Below the pieces are notes generated by a model. It had not been told where the DNA came from and did no database searches. It worked only from the letters and a program-made list of their open reading frames with translations. The translations under genes were made by a program, and so were the position numbers. A stretch of DNA of 10,026 bases from JAZNQN01 sp045656005. GTDB lineage: Bacteria; Bacillota; Clostridia; UMGS1883; UMGS1540. Location: assembly GCA_045656005.1 (NCBI GenBank), contig JAZOQG010000028.1, positions 1 through 10,026 on the forward strand, read 5' to 3'. This document shows, in pieces, positions 1 through 6,734 of this stretch (its first letter is position 1; the number at the start of each line of letters is the position of its first letter).

Positions 1-1146
1 CCTCCGACTTCGCACAACCTCAGGGATTATGTCTCTTGCTTTCTGAAGGAGTACGGTGTCACCTATTCTTATATCCTTTTCCCTTATGAAATTCATGTTG
101 TGCAAAGTTGCACGGCTTACGAATGTGCCTGCAAGAGAAACGGTTTCGAGTACCGCATTAGGTGTAACCGCTCCCGTTCTGCCCACCTGCAAAATGATGT
201 CAAGCAGTTTTGTCTCTTTCTGCTCAGCAGGAAATTTAAAAGCCGCCGCCCATCTTGGGAATTTTGATGTGCTTCCCAATTTTTCACGGAGCATAAGGTC
301 GTTTACTTTTATAACTGCACCATCTATATCATAATAATATTCGCTTCTGCCTTCGCCTATACTCATAACTTTTTCAAAGGCATCTTCAATGGTACTGAAT
401 ACCTTTTCGTGAGGAATTACTTTAAATCCAAGCTCGCCAAGTTTTTTTATTCCGTCGGCATGAGTTTTAAATTCTATTCCTTCCGCTCTTTGAATGTTAA
501 AGACAAAAATATCAAGTTCACGTTCTGCCGCAACCGCGCTGTCAAGCTGACGAAGAGAGCCTGCCGCTGCATTTCTTGGATTTGCAAAAATGCTCTCACC
601 ACTCTCGCTTCGCTGCTCGTTAAGACGCACGAAAGCCTCGCGGGGCATAAACACCTCGCCACGAACTTCGAGATATGGAATGTTTTCGGTTAAAGTTTTG
701 GGAATTGATTTTATTGTTAGAAGGTTATGTGTAACATCTTCGCCCACATTTCCGTCACCTCTTGTAGAGCCGCGGAAAAACTTTCCGTTTTGGTATTCGA
801 GTGACACGGAAAGTCCGTCAATTTTAGGCTCAACCACATACTCGGGCTCAAAGCCTAAAGCATCTTTAACCTTTCTGCCGAAATCCATAAATTCCTCACG
901 GCTGAAAACATCATTAAGACTTTCCATTTTAACTGCGTGAACAACCGCCTCAAAAGCTGATGAAACACCTCCGCCAACGTTTCTGGTAGGAGAACTTTCT
1001 TCTGCTAAATCGGGATTTTCTTCCTCCATTTTGCGTAAGTCGCGCATGAGCATATCATACTCATAATCTGAAATTTCAGGAGCATCATCGTTATAATAAC
1101 GGTCGCTGTGATATTTTATAAGGGCACGAAGCTCGTTTATGTCCAT
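1..1146 (-). CDS. ligA: NAD-dependent DNA ligase LigA, N-terminal 382 residues (cut by window edge)
   Basis: LigA seals single-strand nicks in DNA during replication and repair, using NAD+ as the AMP donor. The 382 residues seen cover the NAD-binding Ia region (YYNDDAPEISDYEYD, about 17-31), the adenylation domain and the start of the OB fold. The nucleotidyltransferase motifs are all visible: KIDG with the AMP-accepting lysine K108, TRGDG followed by GEDVT (128-139), RGE (162-164), NPRNAAAGSLRQLD (189-202), DGAVIK (275-280) and FKFP (303-306). LHN and DIRIGDTV (349-365) belong to the OB fold. A full protein has roughly 660-670 residues, so the rest of the OB fold, the zinc finger, the HhH and the BRCT domain lie outside the window. 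The ATG is the only in-frame start, since a TAA lies five codons upstream. The SD is weak. The gene has its own promoter and follows the glnN terminator. Confidence 0.97.
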   Translation of the reverse strand, partial: MDINELRALIKYHSDRYYNDDAPEISDYEYDMLMRDLRKMEEENPDLAEESSPTRNVGGGVSSAFEAVVHAVKMESLNDVFSREEFMDFGRKVKDALGFEPEYVVEPKIDGLSVSLEYQNGKFFRGSTRGDGNVGEDVTHNLLTIKSIPKTLTENIPYLEVRGEVFMPREAFVRLNEQRSESGESIFANPRNAAAGSLRQLDSAVAAERELDIFVFNIQRAEGIEFKTHADGIKKLGELGFKVIPHEKVFSTIEDAFEKVMSIGEGRSEYYYDIDGAVIKVNDLMLREKLGSTSKFPRWAAAFKFPAEQKETKLLDIILQVGRTGAVTPNAVLETVSLAGTFVSRATLHNMNFIREKDIRIGDTVLLQKARDIIPEVVRSRR

Positions 1147-1180
1147 AATACACCAACTTTATCTCTTTTTGTTATTATTT

Positions 1181-1209
1181 ATTTTATCAAAGATTTATAT
1201 TCTTGTCAA
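1181..1209 (-). promoter_or_regulatory. Sigma-A type promoter of ligA
   Basis: Read on the minus strand there is TTGACA (1209-1204), a 17-nt spacer and TAAAAT (1186-1181), with an extended -10 TG at 1189-1188. This is a perfect -35, a five-of-six -10 and ideal spacing. The predicted transcript start is near 1174, about 28 nt before the ligA ATG. It lies directly behind the glnN terminator, so ligA is probably transcribed independently and constitutively. Confidence 0.85.
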
Positions 1210-1210
1210 A

Positions 1211-1240
1211 TAAAATAAACCCTCTCAAAAGAGAGGGCTT
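1211..1240 (-). terminator. Rho-independent terminator after glnN
   Basis: A 7-bp stem, CCCTCTC (1220-1226) against GAGAGGG (1231-1237), closes an AAAA loop. On the minus strand it is followed by the T-rich run TTTATTTTATTT. It lies 11 nt past the glutamine synthetase stop codon and ends the three-gene operon. On the plus strand the trailing sequence is less T-rich, so it acts mainly on the minus strand. Confidence 0.88.
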
Positions 1241-1248
1241 TATTCATG

Positions 1249-3333
1249 TTATTCACTAAACATTATTCTTCCATAAGAAGGATATGGCCAGTATTTTTTT
1301 GCAACTGTCATTTCGCATTCATCTGCAATTAAGCGTATTTCTCTCATTACGGGTATAACCTTGTTTTTGAATGCAGTAGCCTCTGCGAGTGCATCTTTGT
1401 CTTCAGTTTCAAGTAAAACTGCGTCAAGCTCTTTTGAGAGAGTGTGAAGATTATCTGCTGACAGAGAAAGCTTTTTGAGAATGTCAGTTTCGTATCCGCA
1501 TGAAAGTCCTTCGCATGCAGACTTTTTAAACGTTATGGTTTCTGCAAGCTCTTTCATATATGAAGTGATTGCAGGAAGAATTTCTTTTCTGAGCATTTGG
1601 CGCATTGTAATGGCTTCAATGTTGATTGTTTTTGAATATTCCTCAAGCAAAATTTCATATCTTGAGTAAATTTCTGCCTCTGTGTAAATGTTGTGCTTTG
1701 TAAAAAGCTCAACATTTTTCTTTTCTATGAATGAGGGGAGAGCATCAACAGTTGTCTTAAGATTTAAAAGTCCGCGTCTTTCAGCTTCCCTTGTCCACTC
1801 GTCAGAATAATTGTTTTCGTTAAATATTATGCGTGAGTGCTCTTTTAAGGTTGACTTCATAATGTCATTGAGCGTCTTTGTAAAGTCATCGCTTTCTTCA
1901 AGGAGAGTTGCAAACTCGTCAAGTACCTCTGCAACAGCAGTATTGATTACAGTATTTGGCTCTGAAATAGAAGAAGATGACCCGAGCATACGAAATTCAA
2001 ACTTATTACCCGTAAAAGCAAAGGGGGAAGTTCTGTTTCTGTCGGTGGTGTCTTTTAAAAATGCAGGTAAAACCTTTGCGATTTTCAAAACACCCGCTTC
2101 TTTTCTCACATAGTCCTCACCGTTTGCAACAGATTCCAGAATTTCTGAAAGCTCGTCACCTAAAAACATTGAAATAATTGCAGGCGGAGCTTCGCTTTCA
2201 CCAAGACGATGGTCGTTTCCTGCACTTGCAACAGATGCACGAAGCAGTCCCTGATATGTATCAACCGCTTTTATAACCGCAGTTAAAAAGAGGAGAAACT
2301 GAGCATTGTGTTCAGGCTTGTCACCCGGATTTAAAAGATTTTCACCATCGTTTGTGGAAAGAGACCAGTTGTTGTGCTTGCCGCTACCGTTAACGCATGA
2401 GAAAGGCTTTTCATGTAAAATGCAACAAAGTCCGTGTCTGTCTGCAACAGTTTTCATAAGCTCCATCATAAGCTGATTCTGGTCTGCGGCAATATTGGTT
2501 GAGGTAAATATGGGAGCTAATTCATGCTGCGCGGGAGCGGCTTCGTTGTGCTCAGTTTTTGCGTAAACTCCGAGTTTCCATAATTCCTCGTCAAGTTCTT
2601 TCATAAAGGCTTTAACCCTTGGCTTTATTGTGCCGAAATAGTGGTCATCTTTTTGCTGGTCTTTAGGAGATTTTGCACCAAAAAGTGTTCTTCCGCAGTA
2701 AAGAAGGTCACTTCTTTTGTTAAACATTTCTTTGTCAATAAGAAAATATTCCTGCTCTGCACCCACTGTTGCTATAACTCTTCTGGCACTGTCGTTTCCA
2801 AAAAGACGCAAAATGCGAAGTGCATGCTTTGAAACTGCATCCATAGAACGCAGAAGAGGGGTTTTCTTATCAAGAGCCTCACCGCCGTAGGCACAAAACG
2901 CAGTAGGAATACAAAGAGTATTATTTTTAATGAATGCATAGGAGGTAGGGTCCCATGTGGTGTATCCTCTTGCTTCAAATGTTGCACGGAGACCGCCTGA
3001 TGGGAACGATGAAGCATCCGCTTCGCCACTCATCAGGTTTTTGCCCGTAAATTCCATAATAACAGTTCCGTCTGCCTCAGGCTCTATAAAGCTGTCGTGC
3101 TTTTCGGCTGTGATGCCCGTCATAGGCTGAAACCAGTGGGTAAAGTGAGTAGCCCCTTTTTCTATTGCCCAGTCCTTCATAACAGAGGCAACAACGTTTG
3201 TAATCGACGGGTCAAGCCTTTTCCCGTCGGTGATGGTTTTCTTAAGTGCCTTGTAAGTGTCTTTCGGCAGTCTTTCACGCATTATTCTGTCGCTAAAAAC
3301 ATAACTGCCGAAAATTTCTCCGATTTTGTTCAT
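1249..3333 (-). CDS. glnN: Glutamine synthetase type III (GSIII)
   Basis: This enzyme makes glutamine from glutamate, ammonia and ATP in the cytoplasm. The 694-residue length fits the GSIII family (about 700-730) rather than GSI (about 440-470). The GSIII N-terminal signature FTHWFQPMTG with TAEKHD is at 64-80. The catalytic core shows GAEQEYFLID (191-200, metal-binding glutamates), KTEHNEAAPAQHELAP (259-274), KPFSCVNGSGKHNNWSL (309-325, ammonium and ATP side) and the NRTSPFAFTGNKFEFRMLGS stretch with its substrate-binding arginine. The C-terminal helical part is complete. The ATG is preceded by a strong AGGAGG with 5-nt spacing. It is the last gene of an operon with a thioesterase and a NAGPA protein, 9 bp after the thioesterase stop. 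No nitrogen-control site or nearby glnR, amtB or glnK is seen. Confidence 0.97.
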   Translation of the reverse strand: MNKIGEIFGSYVFSDRIMRERLPKDTYKALKKTITDGKRLDPSITNVVASVMKDWAIEKGATHFTHWFQPMTGITAEKHDSFIEPEADGTVIMEFTGKNLMSGEADASSFPSGGLRATFEARGYTTWDPTSYAFIKNNTLCIPTAFCAYGGEALDKKTPLLRSMDAVSKHALRILRLFGNDSARRVIATVGAEQEYFLIDKEMFNKRSDLLYCGRTLFGAKSPKDQQKDDHYFGTIKPRVKAFMKELDEELWKLGVYAKTEHNEAAPAQHELAPIFTSTNIAADQNQLMMELMKTVADRHGLCCILHEKPFSCVNGSGKHNNWSLSTNDGENLLNPGDKPEHNAQFLLFLTAVIKAVDTYQGLLRASVASAGNDHRLGESEAPPAIISMFLGDELSEILESVANGEDYVRKEAGVLKIAKVLPAFLKDTTDRNRTSPFAFTGNKFEFRMLGSSSSISEPNTVINTAVAEVLDEFATLLEESDDFTKTLNDIMKSTLKEHSRIIFNENNYSDEWTREAERRGLLNLKTTVDALPSFIEKKNVELFTKHNIYTEAEIYSRYEILLEEYSKTINIEAITMRQMLRKEILPAITSYMKELAETITFKKSACEGLSCGYETDILKKLSLSADNLHTLSKELDAVLLETEDKDALAEATAFKNKVIPVMREIRLIADECEMTVAKKYWPYPSYGRIMFSE

Positions 3334-3338
3334 ATTCT

Positions 3339-3345
3339 CCTCCTA
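3339..3345 (-). promoter_or_regulatory. Stop codon fused to the glnN ribosome binding site
   Basis: On the minus strand TAGGAGG spans 3345-3339. TAG is the stop of the hotdog thioesterase, and AGGAGG, which shares the AG, is the Shine-Dalgarno site of glnN, 5 nt before its ATG. A ribosome terminating on the thioesterase therefore sits on the glnN start region, which suggests translational coupling. Confidence 0.8.
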
Positions 3346-3741
3346 TTGTATTTTTCGGAAACCCGTTGACGTAACTGTTGCAACGAGTTTTTTCTCATCA
3401 GTAAAAACCTTTGTTATAAAAAAGCATGTACTTTTGCCGCTTTTAATGCTTTCTGATTCGGCATAAAGATATTTCCCTGTAGCGGGTGCGTGGTATGTTA
3501 TGTTGCAGTTTTGTGAAACTGTAACCGCTTCTCCTGCATTTGCTGCAACCGCAAAGGTAAAGTCTGCAAGTGTAAATATCGCACCACCCATTACGACTCC
3601 GTCTGCATTTAAGTGATGAGGCAAAATGTCAAAATGGCACCTTGCATATCCTTTTTCCACTTCGTCAATTATTATGCCCGTAGCTTCTGTGGCAAAAATA
3701 TCTTTTTTAAAAAAAATCTCTGCTTCTTCTTTGTAGTTCAT
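3343..3741 (-). CDS. PaaI-family hotdog-fold thioesterase
   Basis: A 132-residue single hotdog domain of the PaaI/4HBT type, predicted to hydrolyse an acyl-CoA or aryl-CoA thioester in the cytoplasm. The substrate cannot be named. The family motif region is HLNADGVVMGGAIFTLAD (43-60), followed by the hydrophobic hotdog helix and QNCNITYHAPATG (77-89). The usual HGG of this family reads MGG here (M51), while N45, G48 and D60 are kept. Length and domain limits are normal. The ATG has an AGGTGA-type Shine-Dalgarno site at 5-nt spacing. It starts 9 bp after the NAGPA stop and ends 9 bp before glnN, so it sits inside one transcript. Neither neighbour suggests its substrate. Confidence 0.88.
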   Translation of the reverse strand: MNYKEEAEIFFKKDIFATEATGIIIDEVEKGYARCHFDILPHHLNADGVVMGGAIFTLADFTFAVAANAGEAVTVSQNCNITYHAPATGKYLYAESESIKSGKSTCFFITKVFTDEKKLVATVTSTGFRKIQ

Positions 3742-3744
3742 TTT

Positions 3745-3753
3745 TTCACCTTA
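3745..3753 (-). promoter_or_regulatory. Stop codon overlapping the thioesterase ribosome binding site
   Basis: The minus strand reads TAAGGTGAA from 3753 to 3745. TAA is the stop of the NAGPA gene, and AAGGTGA is the Shine-Dalgarno site of the thioesterase, whose ATG begins at 3741. The arrangement mirrors the next junction at 3345-3339. Confidence 0.7.
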
Positions 3754-5922
3754 AAATATTTTATCAAATTCATAGAAGAGATTTCCGCTATGCTCTTTAA
3801 ATTTTAAATACACAGCGGTATCAAAAGTGTTTTTAAAATCCGCAAGTGAAATTTTTGGGGATTTTATTTTGATATATCGCACTCCGTTTTCAATATCAAC
3901 GGCAGTTTCGTCACCTTTCGATAAAACGAAAACATTCTTCTTAAGATTATATAACTTTATGAGCGTTTTGTCAAACATTCTCTTTGATGCTTCGTCACAA
4001 TATTTTTCGTCACCTGCAAGATAAATTATGATATTTTGCTCGCTCGCATTCTCAAGGTTTAAAAAGTTTTTCCATGAAGCGAGAGCAGATGAGGGTGCTT
4101 TGTGATTTTGAAGAGTGAGAATTTTTGTGCCTGATATGCTCTTGTCAGTAAAATCGGTTTCCATAATGAATGAGTTTTTGTGTTTTTCGGCACGAATGGA
4201 AATTCTCTCGTTTACAACTTTGTTTATAAATGTGTTGTCAGGAAGATATGAGGGCAAAATTATAAAATCAGGATTTTTTACTGAAGAAGAAAATTTATCA
4301 AAAAGCGGAATTTTTTCATACTCTCCGTTTATGGTGGTTTTTATAATTTTGTCACCAAAGGTTGCAGAAATTTCAGCTTTTCCGTTTGTTTTTATGTTTC
4401 CAAAGGAAACAGTTGCATCACCGCTTTCAACTCTCCATCCAATGCTTTCGGGTGAAATCTGGGATTTTATGCCGTTGGAGTCGGATGCGACAACAGATAA
4501 ATATCCTTTGTTCCCATTAAATGTTTCGGGATAAAAAGTAAGGTTTGCAATTTCTGATAAAACATTTATTTTAATTTCTGCTGAAACCCCCATGCAATTT
4601 GCAGTAATTGTTCGCATTCCTGCCTTTTGGGGATAATATGAATTTCCCACAAACTCTCCGCCGTCATCTGCTGAGAAGGTAATATCGTTTCCGATTACTG
4701 TAGGATTTTGGAAGTTGTCAAAGGGGGATACCCAAATTTCTGCATAGTCACCAAGATATACATTTTCCTTTGAAACAGAAAGTGTCATGGAGGAAAAAAT
4801 TCCGCCAACGCCCACACTTTTAACACCTAAAGCCGTTGATATACTGCGCTCTCCCCCGTCTGACGGGGTGTTGGTAATTTCAATGTTTCCTGCATTATTC
4901 CTTGTCACCATTTCAGTAGAGCCTCCGCCGTCAAAATTTATGGCAGAGTATGCCCCGATTGAAATTAAAAAGTTTGCAAGAGCAGTCTGCGACATGCCGG
5001 GAGTGTTTGCTTCTCTTCCTTCAACGGTTACAAGGTAAAGCTTTTTCCCGTCTTTTGAAATGCCTGCGGCACTTCTTGGATGATTTCCTGATACGTTGTG
5101 CGTAAAGGTGGCAACTTTCCCGTTTTCAACTAAAACTGTGCCTCCGCCTACCGCTGTTTTGATGTCACCCAAATCAGGCGTGATTGAAACTGTTACTTTT
5201 GCTTCGTCGCCAATTTCAAAATTTTCTGCAAAAAAGTTGTTTATCGCAGGATTTACCTTTATAATGTAACCGTTTTCAGGAATTTTTGTTTCTCCTTCAC
5301 CGTAGGTTATAGCAGTAACTTTGTCACCAATTACAGTCATTTCTGCACTGCCGTCGGTGTTTTTCGGAGTAGAAGTGCCAAAATCTTTTGTAAAGAGCAC
5401 CATTGAATTTGTTGAATGGTACTTGTTTATATGGAGTATCTGCATTTTATTTTCGTTTTTGGCATGCAGATATATTTCTGTTTGGAAATAGCCTGTCATA
5501 AGTGTTTTGTCAGTTTCCAAAATTGCAGCAAGTCCCGTATCGTGCGATGCAGAGGAAATAATTTCTCCGTCTGATATTGTAAGACCTAAAGGAGTGGTTT
5601 TTCCCGAAGGTGTTGTTGTGTCAAAAAAGTCAGCATTTATAGCCGCAACTACGCCGCCCGATTTGGCAAGCGATGAAAGAGTTTCTTTGTCGCTAATTCC
5701 TTCTTTTGAAAAAAGCGGTGCAATCTCAACATTTTCATCATTTAAATCCGCTTCGATAACGTTTATTTTTTGCCAGTATCCGTCTGTGAGACGTTCGGTG
5801 TATGTATGCTTTACACCTCTTGTTATTATGCGGCTTTTACTGTCTTCGTATATAGTTTCTGCCGAAGCTGATAAAAAAAGAAAAACTGCGGCAAGTAATG
5901 TACATGTAAATTTTTTAATCAT
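3751..5922 (-). CDS. Secreted phosphodiester glycosidase (NAGPA domain) protein with Ig-like and C-terminal accessory regions
   Basis: A 723-residue exported protein. A signal peptide (basic MIKK, hydrophobic core 6-19, likely cleavage after ASA near residue 21) leads into a NAGPA domain (about 50-370). This is the family of the mammalian uncovering enzyme that removes GlcNAc from phosphodiesters. Visible family features are AINADFFD (94-101), HPRSAAGISKDGKKLYLVTV (281-300), NFDGGGST (329-336) and GGERSIST (356-363). A beta-rich Ig-like stretch follows (about 378-456), then a second beta-rich region (about 460-535). The last ~170 residues have alternating strands (DFIILPS, IIIYLAGD, VFVLSKGD, VRYIKIKS) that may be a worn-down calcineurin-like phosphoesterase domain; that is inference. 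Bacterial relatives are often called exopolysaccharide-biosynthesis proteins. The likely role is trimming phosphodiester-linked sugars in the envelope, substrate unknown. It is the first gene of the operon. Confidence 0.87.
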   Translation of the reverse strand: MIKKFTCTLLAAVFLFLSASAETIYEDSKSRIITRGVKHTYTERLTDGYWQKINVIEADLNDENVEIAPLFSKEGISDKETLSSLAKSGGVVAAINADFFDTTTPSGKTTPLGLTISDGEIISSASHDTGLAAILETDKTLMTGYFQTEIYLHAKNENKMQILHINKYHSTNSMVLFTKDFGTSTPKNTDGSAEMTVIGDKVTAITYGEGETKIPENGYIIKVNPAINNFFAENFEIGDEAKVTVSITPDLGDIKTAVGGGTVLVENGKVATFTHNVSGNHPRSAAGISKDGKKLYLVTVEGREANTPGMSQTALANFLISIGAYSAINFDGGGSTEMVTRNNAGNIEITNTPSDGGERSISTALGVKSVGVGGIFSSMTLSVSKENVYLGDYAEIWVSPFDNFQNPTVIGNDITFSADDGGEFVGNSYYPQKAGMRTITANCMGVSAEIKINVLSEIANLTFYPETFNGNKGYLSVVASDSNGIKSQISPESIGWRVESGDATVSFGNIKTNGKAEISATFGDKIIKTTINGEYEKIPLFDKFSSSVKNPDFIILPSYLPDNTFINKVVNERISIRAEKHKNSFIMETDFTDKSISGTKILTLQNHKAPSSALASWKNFLNLENASEQNIIIYLAGDEKYCDEASKRMFDKTLIKLYNLKKNVFVLSKGDETAVDIENGVRYIKIKSPKISLADFKNTFDTAVYLKFKEHSGNLFYEFDKIF

Positions 5923-5928
5923 AAAAAT

Positions 5929-5959
5929 CCCTCCTTTGGTATTATGATACCATATTATA
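5929..5959 (-). promoter_or_regulatory. -10 box and strong RBS of the NAGPA-thioesterase-glnN operon
   Basis: On the minus strand a perfect TATAAT lies at 5959-5954, and AAAGGAGGG at 5937-5929 is spaced 6 nt from the ATG at 5922. No hexamer resembling TTGACA occurs 16-18 nt upstream of the -10, where only A/T-rich sequence such as ATAATT is found. The ribosome binding site is secure. The promoter may be weak or activator-dependent, or the -10 match may be chance in AT-rich DNA. Confidence 0.55.
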
Positions 5960-6003
5960 CGATTTTTTTAAAGAGAAATTATTTTTTGTAACAAAATATT
6001 AAT

Positions 6004-6032
6004 GTATTTTCAATTTTTATATGGTAATACTA
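6004..6032 (+). promoter_or_regulatory. Sigma-F (forespore) type promoter for the M23/SpoIIQ-like gene
   Basis: GGTAATACTA at 6023-6032 matches every fixed position of the Bacillus sigma-F -10 consensus GGNRANANTW. GTATT at 6004-6008 resembles the -35 GYWTA, but the spacing is 14 rather than about 16 nt. The overlapping AATACTA also resembles the sigma-G -10 CATAMTA, with TGTATT 17 nt upstream. The predicted transcript start is about 6038-6040, right before the ribosome binding site. Sigma-F control is what a spoIIQ gene should have. Confidence 0.55.
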
Positions 6033-6039
6033 GTATTGA

Positions 6040-6049
6040 AAGGAAGTGG
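6040..6049 (+). promoter_or_regulatory. Ribosome binding site that sets the M23 start at GTG 6054
   Basis: AAGGAAGTGG matches eight of ten positions of the full anti-Shine-Dalgarno complement AAGGAGGTGA. GGAAG ends 7 nt before the GTG at 6054. The ATG at 6063 would be 16 nt away, and the in-frame ATG at 6021 lies upstream of the site, inside the promoter -10. Confidence 0.65.
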
Positions 6050-6053
6050 AAGA

Positions 6054-6734
6054 GTGAATTTTATGAAAAAATACGGGCTGTATTTTGCCATAATTTTAGT
6101 TACAACCGTTTTAGGTACGGTTGGATATATTACAGAGAGCAGAAAAGAAAAAGAAGAAATGCCGAAAGAGATAACATACATTCCTCAGCTTCGCAAAGAG
6201 GAAGAGGAAGCCGAGAATGCAATGAGTAAAAAAATATCGGTTGAAGAGGAAAAAACGGCATCTGCACCCTCGCCATCACCACAAAAAACGGTTTTTAAAA
6301 GACCTGTCCAGAGCGAAGTGTCAAACCCTTACAGCGACGGGAAAATGATTTATTCTGAAACAATGGATGATTTTCGCACACACGATGGAGAGGACTATGT
6401 CTGTAACGTGGGAGAGGGAATAATGGCGGCAGGTGACGGAAAAATCACATCGGTTTACACAGATGATTTCTGGGGACTTTGCATAGAAATTACACATACC
6501 GATAAAACCATAACAAGATACTGTTCCCTCGGAAAAGCAGAGAAAAAGATGGGTGATGAAGTTTTTGCAGGAGATATAATCGCCATATCAGGAAACACTT
6601 CACGCCTTGAAAGTGCAAAAGGGGTGCACCTTCATTTTGAGGCAGAAAAAGACGGAGTGAAAATAGACCCCGAACAGCTCTTTGAAAATGAGGGCAACTT
6701 TTGGCCACAACCAGATAAGGAAGTATTGTCCTAA
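6054..6734 (+). CDS. Membrane-anchored M23 (LytM) endopeptidase, SpoIIQ-like
   Basis: A 226-residue protein with one N-terminal membrane helix (about residues 8-25), a charged Glu/Lys-rich linker with a Ser-Pro stretch (about 30-85) and a LytM domain (about 90-210). M23 enzymes cut peptide cross-bridges in peptidoglycan. The zinc site looks complete: H110 and D114 in RTHDGED, and H192 and H194 in GVHLHFEA. The pattern DDFRTHDGED, RYCSLGKAEKKMGDEV and HFEAEKDGVKIDPEQLF resembles SpoIIQ, the forespore partner of SpoIIIAH in engulfment. Bacillus SpoIIQ has lost a zinc histidine, whereas clostridial forms keep it, as here. The GTG start is chosen from the ribosome binding site; ATG 6063 is the alternative. 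The native end is probably near PEQLF, because the last 17 residues are read from an inverted-repeat arm. spoIID and spoIIID are not adjacent, so a generic LytM protein remains possible. Confidence 0.85.
   Translation: MNFMKKYGLYFAIILVTTVLGTVGYITESRKEKEEMPKEITYIPQLRKEEEEAENAMSKKISVEEEKTASAPSPSPQKTVFKRPVQSEVSNPYSDGKMIYSETMDDFRTHDGEDYVCNVGEGIMAAGDGKITSVYTDDFWGLCIEITHTDKTITRYCSLGKAEKKMGDEVFAGDIIAISGNTSRLESAKGVHLHFEAEKDGVKIDPEQLFENEGNFWPQPDKEVLS

Noticed and set aside
409..693. Plus-strand open frames of 90-120 codons inside ligA (also near 56-334 and 590-940)
   Set aside because: They are antisense to the continuous, motif-rich LigA frame and show no domain or ribosome binding site.
1183..1210. 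TTGACA read as part of the glnN terminator tail
   Set aside because: It is separated from the hairpin by the T-rich tail and is followed at exactly 17 nt by TAAAAT, so it fits better as the ligA promoter.
5989..5994. TTGTTA as a -35 for the NAGPA operon
   Set aside because: It lies about 29 nt from the TATAAT box, far beyond workable spacing.
6021..6053. Earlier in-frame ATG at 6021 for the M23 protein
   Set aside because: The ATG overlaps the sigma-F-like -10 box and has no Shine-Dalgarno site; a good site lies downstream, before GTG 6054.
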